Part shown: in pieces, positions 7,180 to 15,800 of the stretch
How the letters are laid out: every line of letters begins with the position of its first letter
Numbering within the stretch: the stretch's first letter is position 1
NCBI GenBank assembly: GCA_964657395.1
Contig: CAZZUX010000054.1
Location: 1 to 25,150, forward strand
Length of the DNA stretch: 25,150 nt
From: G963692885 sp964657395
Lineage (GTDB): Bacteria; Acidobacteriota; Terriglobia; Terriglobales; Acidobacteriaceae
Direction of reading: 5' to 3'
The notes under the pieces: generated by a model
The model's database searches: none
Seen by the model: only the letters and a program-made list of their open reading frames with translations
What the model was told of the DNA's origin: nothing
Made by a program: the position numbers and the translations under genes

Positions 7180-9227
7180 ACGCCGCCGACAACGGAGCGG
7201 GCCTGGAAGCCGACCATTTTGCCGGATGCCGTTCCGTACCAGTCGTTCATGGGAACACGATCGGGAGTTTCGTTGAGGAACTTCCAGATGGGGTGGATCA
7301 GGGTCTGGAAGTCGGCGGGATTGCCGGTGAGGGTAGCCGTCCAGATCTCCCAGTCGAGCTTGGTATAGGCTTCGCGGTTGTCGAGAGGAAGGCCGTAAGC
7401 GTTGAGATGGGTCTTGTAAAAGGCCACCTCCTTTTCGCGGATCGCGGGTGGGAAGAGGTTGAGTTTGAGGATGGTGTCCCACGCCAGATTGTATTTCTGG
7501 CTCCAGGTGCCGGCTTTGTCGAAGGCAAGTTTGTAATGGTCGCCGTCGGCAGCGAGATCGACCCACTTTCTGGCCATCTCTTCTGCCATGGAGCGATATT
7601 TCCTGGCTTCCTCGGCATGGCCGAGCTGCTGGGCAAGCTGGCCATAGGCACCGATGGCTTCGATGGCCTTGATCGAGAGGTTGGCATTGTGAGCGAGGTG
7701 CCCGGCGAAGTCGTCGGTACTGAGCTGATTTTCGGGATCAAGGCCTTTGGAGGAGAGATAATCGGCCCATTGGGTGAGCAGCGGCCAGTGTTGCCGGGCG
7801 AAGTCGGTTCCGCCGCCGGCAGAGCCTTCGGCGCGGGCGATGGCGGCAACCAGCAGCAGGACATCTCCGGATTCTTCGACCGGCATCTGGTCGGCTTCCG
7901 AGACTTCTCCGCCGCCATACTGCTGTCCGTTGGCGAGAGGGTAGACGCCGAGATCGTGAGGAGCAAAGGGGAACTTCCAGCGCGGCGTTTCCGCGTATTG
8001 CAGAACGGGCTGCAGCTGGGCTTCGACCAGTTTCGGATTGAGCAGGAGGAACATGGGAGCCGAGGGATAGATCACATCGACGGTCGAGATAGAACCGTTG
8101 CTGAAGTTTTCCTTGGGCATGAAGTAGGGCTGACCGTCACCGTTTTCGACCAGGACGTAGGCGGCCAGAGCCTGACGGTAGGCCAGCACGGCGATGTCGG
8201 CATATTCCTGGCCGCCGGTTTTCACCAGGTCTGCGATCAGGCGCCGGTCCCAGGAATGGGTGCGCTCCTGGATGGAAGGGTACTCGTGTTCTGAAGCCGC
8301 GAGCATGGAGGCGAAGTTGGGGAACTGGGTTCGCCAGTAGGGCAGCAGCCGCTGATGGAGGTATTCGACCGGGTAGAGATCGTCGTAAGCCAGCAGGACG
8401 TGACGCATCACGGGTGTGCTGTTAACAGATCCGAGCGGAATGGCGAGGTTGAGCAGGGGGGCTGATGGGTACTGGTTTTGTGCAGGCCGGGCTTCGCCGA
8501 TGTCGTCTTCGCCCGGCAGCGTGCCGTTCTGGAGGAAGGCTTCGCGATAGTTTTCGTTGCCGGCGGTGAGTTGATGGGTGCCTTCGTTTTTGGGGACGGC
8601 GAGGTAGAAGTAGCCCCAGTCGATGCGGACATCGTCGCCGTAGCGGCCGAGGACCGGCTGCGACTGGGTTCCGATGCGGGCGAGATCGAGCCCCTGAAGG
8701 GTAGCCCTGGAGGCGATGACAGGCTGGGTGCGGTCGTTGGCAGCGAGGGTACCGGCGGCGTCGAGGTAGAGGGTGACCTGGTGCGGCTGACCATCCGTGG
8801 ACCGGGTTTGCCAGCTGAGATACGTGACCGGACGGGCGAGGGTGGCGAGGTCCTGGGGCAGGGCGGCTTCGAGGAAGGTGAGGGTCAGCTCGATGCCGGC
8901 GCCGGTAAGAGTGACGGTGGTCCGGGTCGGTGTGAGGCTGCGGCTGGTCTCTGCGAGGGCGGGCAGATGCTCATCGCTTTTGCCGAGGTAGCGAAAGGTT
9001 TTGCCATCGATGCGGACGAGGCCATTGAGTGGCTGAGGCTTGCCGGTCCAGTGCCGGGTGGACTGGTCGGTGAGGTGATCGGACAGCGACCAGACGCTGA
9101 AGTAGGGATTGTGGGTGACCAGGGGTGTGGCGGGTGCGCGGAGCGGCGTCTGGGCGTTAGCAGTCAGAGGCAGTAGGGCGACCAGGCATGGAACGACGAC
9201 GGACGTGGCGAGACGGAAAAAGGCCAT
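7092..9227 (-). CDS. Secreted GtaA-family protein (glutaminase A-like; DUF4964/DUF5127/DUF4965/DUF1793 architecture)
   Basis: The 711-residue protein starts with a Sec signal peptide (hydrophobic segment after MAFFR, probable cleavage near TANAQ, residue 26). N-terminal hallmarks are TPLVTHNPYFSVWSLSDHL, HWTGKPQPLNG and RIDGKTFRYLG. A beta-rich region follows, then a helical barrel containing HSWDRRLIADLV, NGSISTVDVIYPSAPMFLL, PHDLGVYPLANGQQ, MPVEESGDVLLL and KYNLAWDTILKLNLFP. This order is typical of proteins related to Aspergillus GtaA, which was described as an extracellular glutaminase; the substrate of bacterial members is poorly established, so the enzymatic label is provisional. On the minus strand ATG 9227 follows AGGA about nine bases upstream. 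The gene lies 97 bp downstream of the ankyrin gene on the same strand and may be co-transcribed with it. Its stop lies 88 bp inside the convergent cheA. Confidence 0.88.
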   Translation of the reverse strand: MAFFRLATSVVVPCLVALLPLTANAQTPLRAPATPLVTHNPYFSVWSLSDHLTDQSTRHWTGKPQPLNGLVRIDGKTFRYLGKSDEHLPALAETSRSLTPTRTTVTLTGAGIELTLTFLEAALPQDLATLARPVTYLSWQTRSTDGQPHQVTLYLDAAGTLAANDRTQPVIASRATLQGLDLARIGTQSQPVLGRYGDDVRIDWGYFYLAVPKNEGTHQLTAGNENYREAFLQNGTLPGEDDIGEARPAQNQYPSAPLLNLAIPLGSVNSTPVMRHVLLAYDDLYPVEYLHQRLLPYWRTQFPNFASMLAASEHEYPSIQERTHSWDRRLIADLVKTGGQEYADIAVLAYRQALAAYVLVENGDGQPYFMPKENFSNGSISTVDVIYPSAPMFLLLNPKLVEAQLQPVLQYAETPRWKFPFAPHDLGVYPLANGQQYGGGEVSEADQMPVEESGDVLLLVAAIARAEGSAGGGTDFARQHWPLLTQWADYLSSKGLDPENQLSTDDFAGHLAHNANLSIKAIEAIGAYGQLAQQLGHAEEARKYRSMAEEMARKWVDLAADGDHYKLAFDKAGTWSQKYNLAWDTILKLNLFPPAIREKEVAFYKTHLNAYGLPLDNREAYTKLDWEIWTATLTGNPADFQTLIHPIWKFLNETPDRVPMNDWYGTASGKMVGFQARSVVGGVYLPMLTDPAVWARWAAAPGAGVAKESAR

Positions 9228-9324
9228 GGGTGACCATCCTAAACAATGTGGCGAGGTTGTGGGATTCTGCGGGGACCTGCTGGCGAAGGAGAGCGGACGA
9301 TCCGGCTCGCGCGGTCTTCAGCCG

Positions 9325-10974
9325 TCATTCAGGAGCGGGCCCGCAGGGCTGTGAACTCTTGCGAATCAGCAAGGCATCGACCGCGTCATAGCCAGAAGGC
9401 AGTTCGATGCCTGCGGTGTCTGCACCGGCGGCGAGCAGAGCTGCCACGGAGGCAGGCTGGCGACGCGCTGTCCAGTAAGAATCGATGCATGCTTTTACGG
9501 CGAGCTGGAGGGGTGTACGGCCGCGGCCGTCCGTGACATTCACGCTGGCTCCGCGGGAGATCAGCTCGCGGACCACATCGTGGTGGGCGCGCCACGCGGC
9601 GATGTGAAGAGCGGTGGAGTTGCTGGCTTCATCGAAGAAGGGGTCTCCCTCCTGCCAGACGGCGTCGACAGGAACACCGAGGTCCAGCAGGCAACGCACT
9701 CCGGGCAAGTTGTTGACTCCGGCAAAGCGGCTCAACAGCACTCCGCTTTCGCGCAGGAAGGGGTTGATGAGGGCAGGATGCGTGGCCAGCAAGGAACGGG
9801 CGTTTACAAGGTCGGCGGTCGCGCAGGCGGCGACAAGCCCGTCGAGCGGTTGATCAAAACTCACGTCAAAGCCGCGACTCTGGAGCAGCTCAAGGATGTC
9901 TTTGCGGCCATGATGAGCGGCCATCTGCAAAGCATGCCGGCCAGTCCTGTTGTTGCGAAGGAAAGGATCTGCGCGATGGTCAAGAAGCATTTCGATGGTG
10001 CTGAGGGCGTTATCGCGAAGGATGGAATGCTGCAAAGGGGTGATCTTCCAGGTGGTCTGGTAATTGGCATCGGCACCATGTTGAAGGGCGAGCAGCATGC
10101 CTTCCTGGTCGTGCCAGTCGGCTTTGCGGACGAGCAGAGTGGCGAGCGAACGCTGGTTGAAGCGGCCGGACTCAAGCAGGATCCGGAGCACTGTATCGAC
10201 ACTGCCTTCTGCCACATGGTAGGGCGTCTCTTCGTCGTTGGGATCAGCTCCGTGCGCCAGGAGCAGCTGCGTCACACCGGGGTGCCGGGCGATGGCGGCA
10301 GCAGCATAGATGGCGGTCTCGGGAACTTTGCGCGGGGGCGTGTCGATGGTGTCCCACCAGCAGGTATTGGCATCTGCTCCTGCTTCAAGCAAGATCCGGG
10401 CTGTCGCAGTGAACGCCTCGGAGCGGGACGGGTCGAGACGAAGATAGCGCGAAAAGCAGAGGTAGGTCAGAGCATCCCAGCCGTGGGGACCGCCTTTGGA
10501 TGTTGCGAGAGAACGATCGTGCGTGAGGAAGCGCTGCACAACGGCGGAGTCGCCGAGAACCGCCGCGGCATAGATATCAGCGGTGCCGACGTCTGGATAG
10601 CGGGCGAGAATCATGTCTGCGTAATCTGTGGTCCCGGAGGCGTGCCAGCCATGGAGGTCGACAGAAGCGACCTCGACGAAGGTGCTTGCCGGATCTTTCA
10701 GCAGTTCTGTTGACCGGATCAGCCGGAGCTTTTCGATGTGGGCGGCGAAGCTGGGCCAGGAAGCAAAGTTGTGTTCTCGGGCGATGACGAGCTGGGCATC
10801 CGCGAGCGCGACGGGGCACGGCCTGTCTTCGCTTAATGCATGAAGGCGGGGGTGATGCCTGCGGACCCGGATCAAGGCATCGGGGATGCCAGCGGCACAG
10901 TCGCGGGACAGCTCTTTCGCCTGCTTCTTGAGTTGTTCGAGGCTTGGACGTGCAGGGAGGATGCGGTCAGGCAC
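9325..10974 (-). CDS. Ankyrin-repeat protein
   Basis: This 549-residue, probably cytoplasmic protein has no signal peptide. It begins with a charged helical segment (SLEQLKKQAKELSRD ... LADAQLVIAREHNFASWPSF) that I associate with ankyrin proteins of Acidobacteriota and relatives. At least five ankyrin-like repeats follow: ETAIYAAAAIARHPGVTQLL with AHGADPND; TPLQHSILRDNALSTIEMLL; HALQMAAHHGRKDILELLQS; TALHIAAWRAHHDVVRELIS with RGASVNVTD; and TPLQLAVKACIDSYW with ALLAAGADT. Ankyrin repeats mediate protein-protein contacts, so the partner and role cannot be deduced. The start is GTG (10974-10972 on the minus strand), supported by a strong AAGGAG six bases upstream. It is transcribed divergently from the efflux operon, across a 589-bp gap. 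Confidence 0.85.
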   Translation of the reverse strand: MPDRILPARPSLEQLKKQAKELSRDCAAGIPDALIRVRRHHPRLHALSEDRPCPVALADAQLVIAREHNFASWPSFAAHIEKLRLIRSTELLKDPASTFVEVASVDLHGWHASGTTDYADMILARYPDVGTADIYAAAVLGDSAVVQRFLTHDRSLATSKGGPHGWDALTYLCFSRYLRLDPSRSEAFTATARILLEAGADANTCWWDTIDTPPRKVPETAIYAAAAIARHPGVTQLLLAHGADPNDEETPYHVAEGSVDTVLRILLESGRFNQRSLATLLVRKADWHDQEGMLLALQHGADANYQTTWKITPLQHSILRDNALSTIEMLLDHRADPFLRNNRTGRHALQMAAHHGRKDILELLQSRGFDVSFDQPLDGLVAACATADLVNARSLLATHPALINPFLRESGVLLSRFAGVNNLPGVRCLLDLGVPVDAVWQEGDPFFDEASNSTALHIAAWRAHHDVVRELISRGASVNVTDGRGRTPLQLAVKACIDSYWTARRQPASVAALLAAGADTAGIELPSGYDAVDALLIRKSSQPCGPAPE

Positions 10975-10980
10975 AGGAAG

Positions 10981-10986
10981 CTCCTT
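10981..10986 (-). promoter_or_regulatory. Ribosome binding site fixing the GTG start of the ankyrin gene
   Basis: On the minus strand the sequence reads AAGGAG, six bases (CTTCCT), then GTG. The strong match and ideal spacing decide for the GTG codon at 10974 as the start. Confidence 0.8.
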
Positions 10987-11273
10987 TCATAAAGCGCCTG
11001 CATGTCCGCATCATTCAGGCTGAAAGAAGATTCATTGCCACGTCGGGAGAGTCTGAAGGTGGGCACTGCCCTTTCCGCGGACCGGATGCGTCCTCCACGC
11101 TGAAGGCAGCGTAACGAACGAAGACGATCGGCGTCAATTTGTATGTAGGCCTGGCCGCGAGGTCACGGGACAGGCGTGCTGCAGTATTCTCCTGCCCTTC
11201 GCAGAGGGGCACACCTGGAAGCGGCGACGTGCCGGATCCACCCTGCAGGGCTAGGCGCGGGATTTCATGGATC

Positions 11274-11327
11274 TTTCAAATTAACTGCATCTGCCAAATT
11301 GTCTGCATCTCTCAAATGGCGTGCATC
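11274..11327 (+). repeat. Three tandem degenerate 18-bp repeats upstream of the efflux operon
   Basis: TTTCAAATTAACTGCATC (11274-11291), TGCCAAATTGTCTGCATC (11292-11309) and TCTCAAATGGCGTGCATC (11310-11327) follow each other without gaps. All three share CAAAT at positions 4-8 and TGCATC at positions 13-18. The unit is 18 bp, not an exact multiple of the roughly 10.5-bp helical turn. A row of binding sites for a regulator of the efflux genes is one possibility; a chance microduplication is another. Confidence 0.6.
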
Positions 11328-11489
11328 TCAAGGTGTTGCAACCAAAACAAAGTCTGCGTCGTCCACACACTACCAGCCGGGTCTGCAAGAATGGCAGAGA
11401 AGGTTGTCCCGGTTCCAGTCACCGCGAGAGGCATGTCTGAAACTCGTTGAGGTTCGCGGTCGGGGGTATTGCACTGCGAACGGGGCACG

Positions 11490-11564
11490 ATGCTGAACAA
11501 GTTTGATCTGGAGGAGCCGCCGCAGCAGCTTACGACTCTGTTTGCGGGAAAGCTACGCACCTGA
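11490..11564 (+). CDS. Possible 24-residue leader ORF in front of the efflux operon
   Basis: ATG 11490 opens a 24-codon frame (starting MLNKFDLEEPPQQL) whose TGA (11562-11564) overlaps the ATG of the membrane-fusion gene at 11564 (TGATG). A G-rich stretch (GGGG, 11482-11485) lies just upstream as a poor ribosome binding site. The membrane-fusion gene itself has only a weak site (GGGAAAG, 11546-11552), so coupling from this small ORF could help it initiate. The peptide has no recognised family, and coincidence cannot be excluded. Confidence 0.25.
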   Translation: MLNKFDLEEPPQQLTTLFAGKLRT

Positions 11565-12832
11565 TGCAAGAAGACAAACAACCGCAATCCTCAACTGCTG
11601 CTCCATACCTGAAACCTGACGAACCTTTTGCACCGCCGCCGCCCCATGAGACGAAGAAGAAGGGCGGTGGCGTTGGCCGGGCGATTGTCTGGCTGGCTCT
11701 GCTGGCTGCCTTCGGGTTGCTGTTCTTTTTCGTGCTGCGCCATAAGGAAGCGGCGGCACCGGGCGCCGGACGACGAATGATGGGCGGCCCGGTGACGGCG
11801 ATGGTGGTGACCGCACAGAAGGGCGACATCGGGGTGTATCTGGATGCGATTGGCACGGTGACACCGGTCTATACCGCATCGCTGACCAGCCAGGTGCAGG
11901 GATTGATCACGGCGGTGCGCTATCGCGAAGGACAGATGGTGCGCAAGGGTCAGCCGCTGATCCAGATTGATCCGCGTGCGTATGAAGCAAACCTCAAGAC
12001 AGCCGAAGGGACGCTGCAGAAGGACGAAGGCGTGCTGGCGCAGGCGCGTATGGACCTGGCGCGCTACCAGGCTGCCTGGGCGCGCAATGCGATTCCCAAG
12101 CAGACGCTTGACGACCAGGAAAAGATTGTGGCGCAGAACGAAGGCACGGTGAAGACCGACCAAGGCACCGTGGATTACGACAAGGTGCAGGTGAGCTACA
12201 CCAACATTTTTGCGCCGGTGAGTGGCCGGGTGGGATTGAGGCTGGTGGATCCGGGCAACGTGGTGACAGCGGGCAGTACGACGGTGCTGGCGGTGATCAC
12301 GCAGATCCAGCCGATCACGGTGATCTTTACGATTCCGGAAGACTCGCTGGGCGGCGTGCAGGCAGAGACACGCAAGGGACATACGTTAAGCGTGGAGGCC
12401 TGGGACCGGTCGGTGACGAAGAAGATTGCCGAAGGCAAGCTTTCCGTGGTGGACAACCAGATCGATACGGCGACGGGCACGGTGAAGCTGCGCGCGACGT
12501 TTGCAAATACAGACAATGCGCTGTTCCCGAACCAGTTTGTGAATACGCGCCTGCTGGTGCGGACGCTGAAGGATGCGACGCTGGTGCCGAACTCGACCAT
12601 TCAGCGCAACGGCAACCAGGCGTACGTGTACGTGGTGAAACAGGGCAAGGCAAAGATCACGAATGTGACGCCAGGAAACGTGAATGGATTGACCACGGCT
12701 GTGACCGGGATTGAGCCGGGCGATGAGCTGGTGAACAGCAGCTTTGAGAAGCTGCAGAACGGATCGGAGATCAAGGTCTCGAAGACAGCGCCTCCGGGCG
12801 GAGACAATCCGATGGAGAACGTCGCTCCGTGA
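11564..12832 (+). CDS. mdtA: RND efflux periplasmic adaptor (membrane-fusion protein), MdtA-like
   Basis: This adaptor bridges the RND pumps and the outer-membrane channel encoded downstream. The 422-residue protein has a Pro-rich cytoplasmic N-terminus (about 1-37, with PPPP), one membrane segment (about 38-60, AIVWLALLAAFGLLFFFVL) and a periplasmic HlyD/AcrA-type body. The lipoyl halves are LTSQVQGLITAVRYREGQMV and VSGRVGLRLVDPGNVV; a helical hairpin lies between them (about 145-205). The segment VLAVITQIQPITVIFTIPE is strongly reminiscent of E. coli MdtA. The C-terminal barrel and membrane-proximal parts contain ATGTVKLRATFAN and ALFPNQFVNTRLLV. The final stop overlaps the GTG start of the next gene (GTGA, 12829-12832). 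The symbol reflects the MdtABC-like arrangement; transported compounds cannot be predicted. Confidence 0.9.
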   Translation: MQEDKQPQSSTAAPYLKPDEPFAPPPPHETKKKGGGVGRAIVWLALLAAFGLLFFFVLRHKEAAAPGAGRRMMGGPVTAMVVTAQKGDIGVYLDAIGTVTPVYTASLTSQVQGLITAVRYREGQMVRKGQPLIQIDPRAYEANLKTAEGTLQKDEGVLAQARMDLARYQAAWARNAIPKQTLDDQEKIVAQNEGTVKTDQGTVDYDKVQVSYTNIFAPVSGRVGLRLVDPGNVVTAGSTTVLAVITQIQPITVIFTIPEDSLGGVQAETRKGHTLSVEAWDRSVTKKIAEGKLSVVDNQIDTATGTVKLRATFANTDNALFPNQFVNTRLLVRTLKDATLVPNSTIQRNGNQAYVYVVKQGKAKITNVTPGNVNGLTTAVTGIEPGDELVNSSFEKLQNGSEIKVSKTAPPGGDNPMENVAP

Positions 12833-15800
12833 GTCCGTCCCGCCCTTTTATTTTGCGGCCTGTTGCGACTTCGCTGTTAATGGCCGCCATATTGCTGATC
12901 GGCATCGTTGCTTACACGCAGCTGCCGGTGTCGGCATTGCCCGAGGTCGACTACCCGACGATCCAAGTGTTGACCTTTTATCCAGGCGCGAGTCCGGATG
13001 TAGTGGCGACGACGGTGACGGCTCCGCTGGAGCGCCAGTTTGGTGAGTTGCAGGGTCTGAGCCAGATGACGTCGACCAGTTCGGGCGGCACGTCGGTGAT
13101 TGTGCTGCAGTTCAACCTGACGTTGAATATCGACGTTGCGGAAGAAGAGGTGCAGTCGGGCATCAACGCGGCGCAGAGTTTTTTGCCGTCGAATCTGCCG
13201 GCACCGCCGGTCTATAGCAAGACCAATCCAGCGGATGCGCCGGTGTTGACGATGGCGATTACGTCGGACTCGATGCCGCTGTCGCAGGTAGAAGACCTGA
13301 TCGACACGCGGTTGGCTCCGAAGCTTTCGCAATTGAGCGGTGTGGGCCTGGTGTCGATCAGCGGAGGTCAGAAGCCCGCAGTGCGGATCCAGGTGAATCC
13401 GTCGCAGCTGGCTTCGTATGGATTGAGTCTTGAGTCGATTCGAACGGCGCTGACGCAGACCAGCGTGAACTCCGCCAAGGGCAACTTCGATGGTCCACGA
13501 CAGGACTACCAGATTGATGCCAACGACCAGCTGACTGTCAGCAAGGACTACCAGAACGTGGTGGTGGCTTACAGCGATGGCGCCCCGGTGCTGTTGAAGT
13601 CTGTCGCCAACGTTGTGGACGGCGTGGAGAACACGAAGCAGGCGGCGTGGATGGACAAGACGCCGGCAGTGATCCTGAATGTGCAGCGGCAGCCGGGAGC
13701 GAACACGATCAGCGTGGTGAAGTCGATCAAGCTGCTGATGCCGCAGCTTGAGACGAATCTGCCGAAGGGCATTGAGATCACGACGCTGACCGATTTGACG
13801 ACGGACATTTCGGCATCGGTATCAGACGTGAAGTTTGAGCTGGTGCTGACGATCGCGTTAGTCGTGATGGTCATCTTCCTGTTCCTGCGTAACCTGTACG
13901 CAACGATTATTCCGAGTATCGCGGTGCCGGTGTCGCTGGTGGGTACGTTCGGGGCGATGTATGCGCTGGGCTATTCGCTGGACAACCTGTCGTTGATGGC
14001 GTTAACGATCTCGACGGGCTTCGTGGTGGATGACGCGATCGTGATGATCGAGAACATTTCGCGCTACCTCGAAGAGGGTATGCCGCCGATGCAGGCAGCG
14101 CTGCGCGGTGCGGAACAGATCGGTTTCACGATCGTGTCGTTGACGGTGTCGCTGATCGCTGTGCTGATTCCGTTGCTGTTCATGGGCGATGTGGTGGGGC
14201 GCTTGTTCCGCGAATTTGCGGTAACGCTGGCAGTGACGATTATTATCTCCGCGGTCGTGTCGCTGACGCTGACACCGATGATGTGTTCGCGTATTTTGAA
14301 GCATGATCCGGAAGCGCAGCAGGGTCGTTTCTATCGCGCGTCAGAACGAGTGTTCGAGAACATGATTGCGTTCTACGGACGGACGCTGAGCGTCGTTCTG
14401 CGCTACCAGACGCTGACATTGTTTGTGGCCCTGGGCACGCTGGTGCTGACGATTGTGCTGTACATCCTGATTCCCAAGGGATTTTTCCCGGTGCAGGATA
14501 CGGGCGTGATCCAGGGCATTTCGCAGGCTCCGGCTACGGTTTCGTTCAACGCTATGGCTGACAAGCAGCAGATGCTGGCGAGTGAGATTTTGAAGGATCC
14601 CGCGGTTGAAAGTCTGTCGTCGTTCATCGGTGCGGATGGCACCAATACGACACTGAATAGCGGACGCTTCTCGATCAACCTGAAGCCGCTGGACCAGCGC
14701 GACCTGAGTGCAGCGGATGTGATTCGACGATTGCAGACGAAGCTTGGCAATGTACAAGGTGTGCAGTTGTTCATGCAGCCGGTGCAGAACATAACGGTGG
14801 ATGACCGAGTGAGCCGCACGCAGTACCAATACACGCTTGAAGATCCGGATATCGATGAATTGAACATGTGGACGAGCCGGTTTGTGGACAAGCTGAAGCA
14901 GATGCCGCAGCTGGAAGATGTGGCGACGGACCAGCAGCTCGGCGGTAAAGCGCTGATGATGACCATCGACCGGGTGACGGCTTCACGCATGGGCATTGCG
15001 CCGTCGACCATCGACAATACCCTTTACGACGCGTATGGACAGCGGCAGATCAACACGCTGTACACGCAGCTGAACCAGTACCACGTGATCCTGGAGGCGA
15101 TGCCGGAATTCCAGGCGGATCCCAGCAAGCTTCAGAGCCTGTATATCCAGGCGAACGGATCGTCGGGTGCGAGCGGTGCGGGAGCATCCACTTCATTTGC
15201 GGCGTCGGGATCTTCGTCAGCCGGATCGAATGCGACGACGCAGGCGGCGATGTATACGCCGACGTCGGGTGTGTTGACGCCGGGATCGGGAGCGCTGGCA
15301 AAGACGCAGCCGGGATCGAGTGCTGCCAGCGGAACGACACCGTCGACGGCGGGTACCAGCTCGGCGATCAGCAATCGGGTGCCGCTGGCCGCGTTTACGC
15401 ACATTGAAGATACGAATGAGCCGCTGGCTATTACGCACCAGGGGCAATTCCCTTCTGTCACAGTGTCGTTCAATCTTGGACCGCATGCGGCTTTGGGCGA
15501 TGCTATCGCGGCTGTCGATAAGGTGCAGAAGGATCTGAACATGCCGCTGAGTGTGCAGGCGGCATTCCAGGGAACGGCGGCATCGTTCAAGAATTCGCTG
15601 TCGAATGAAGCGCTGTTGATTCTTGCGGCGCTGGTGACGGTGTACATCGTGCTGGGTGTTTTATACGAGAGCTTCATTCATCCGATCACGATTCTTTCGA
15701 CGCTGCCTTCAGCTGGCGTGGGAGCGCTGCTGTCGCTGATCCTGTTCGGACAGGACCTGAGCGTGGTGGCGATCATCGGCATCATCCTGCTGATCGGCAT

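Larger units (their letters stand above)
10975..11563. other. 589-bp divergent intergenic region upstream of the efflux operon
   Basis: This gap separates the ankyrin gene (minus strand) from the efflux operon (plus strand) and must contain the control sequences of both. It holds the ribosome binding site of the ankyrin gene (10981-10986), three tandem 18-bp repeats (11274-11327) and a 24-codon leader ORF (11490-11564). The stretch around 11270-11350 is more AT-rich than its surroundings. Open frames in it (for example 11139-11450) lack ribosome binding sites and recognisable domains. I see no regulator gene (TetR, MarR or two-component) here and no convincing sigma-70 promoter. Confidence 0.6.

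Noticed and set aside
7293..8294. A 333-codon plus-strand frame inside the GtaA-like gene.
   Set aside because: It is Gly/Val/Glu/Phe-rich without domains, and opposite to a gene with signal peptide, ribosome binding site and family motifs.
9580..10713. A 377-codon plus-strand frame inside the ankyrin gene.
   Set aside because: No family features, while the opposite strand encodes clear ankyrin repeats with a strong ribosome binding site.
11139..11450. A 103-codon frame with a Cys-rich periodic segment in the efflux intergenic region.
   Set aside because: No ribosome binding site precedes its ATG. The periodicity is just the 18-bp DNA repeat read as six codons, and the rest looks non-coding.
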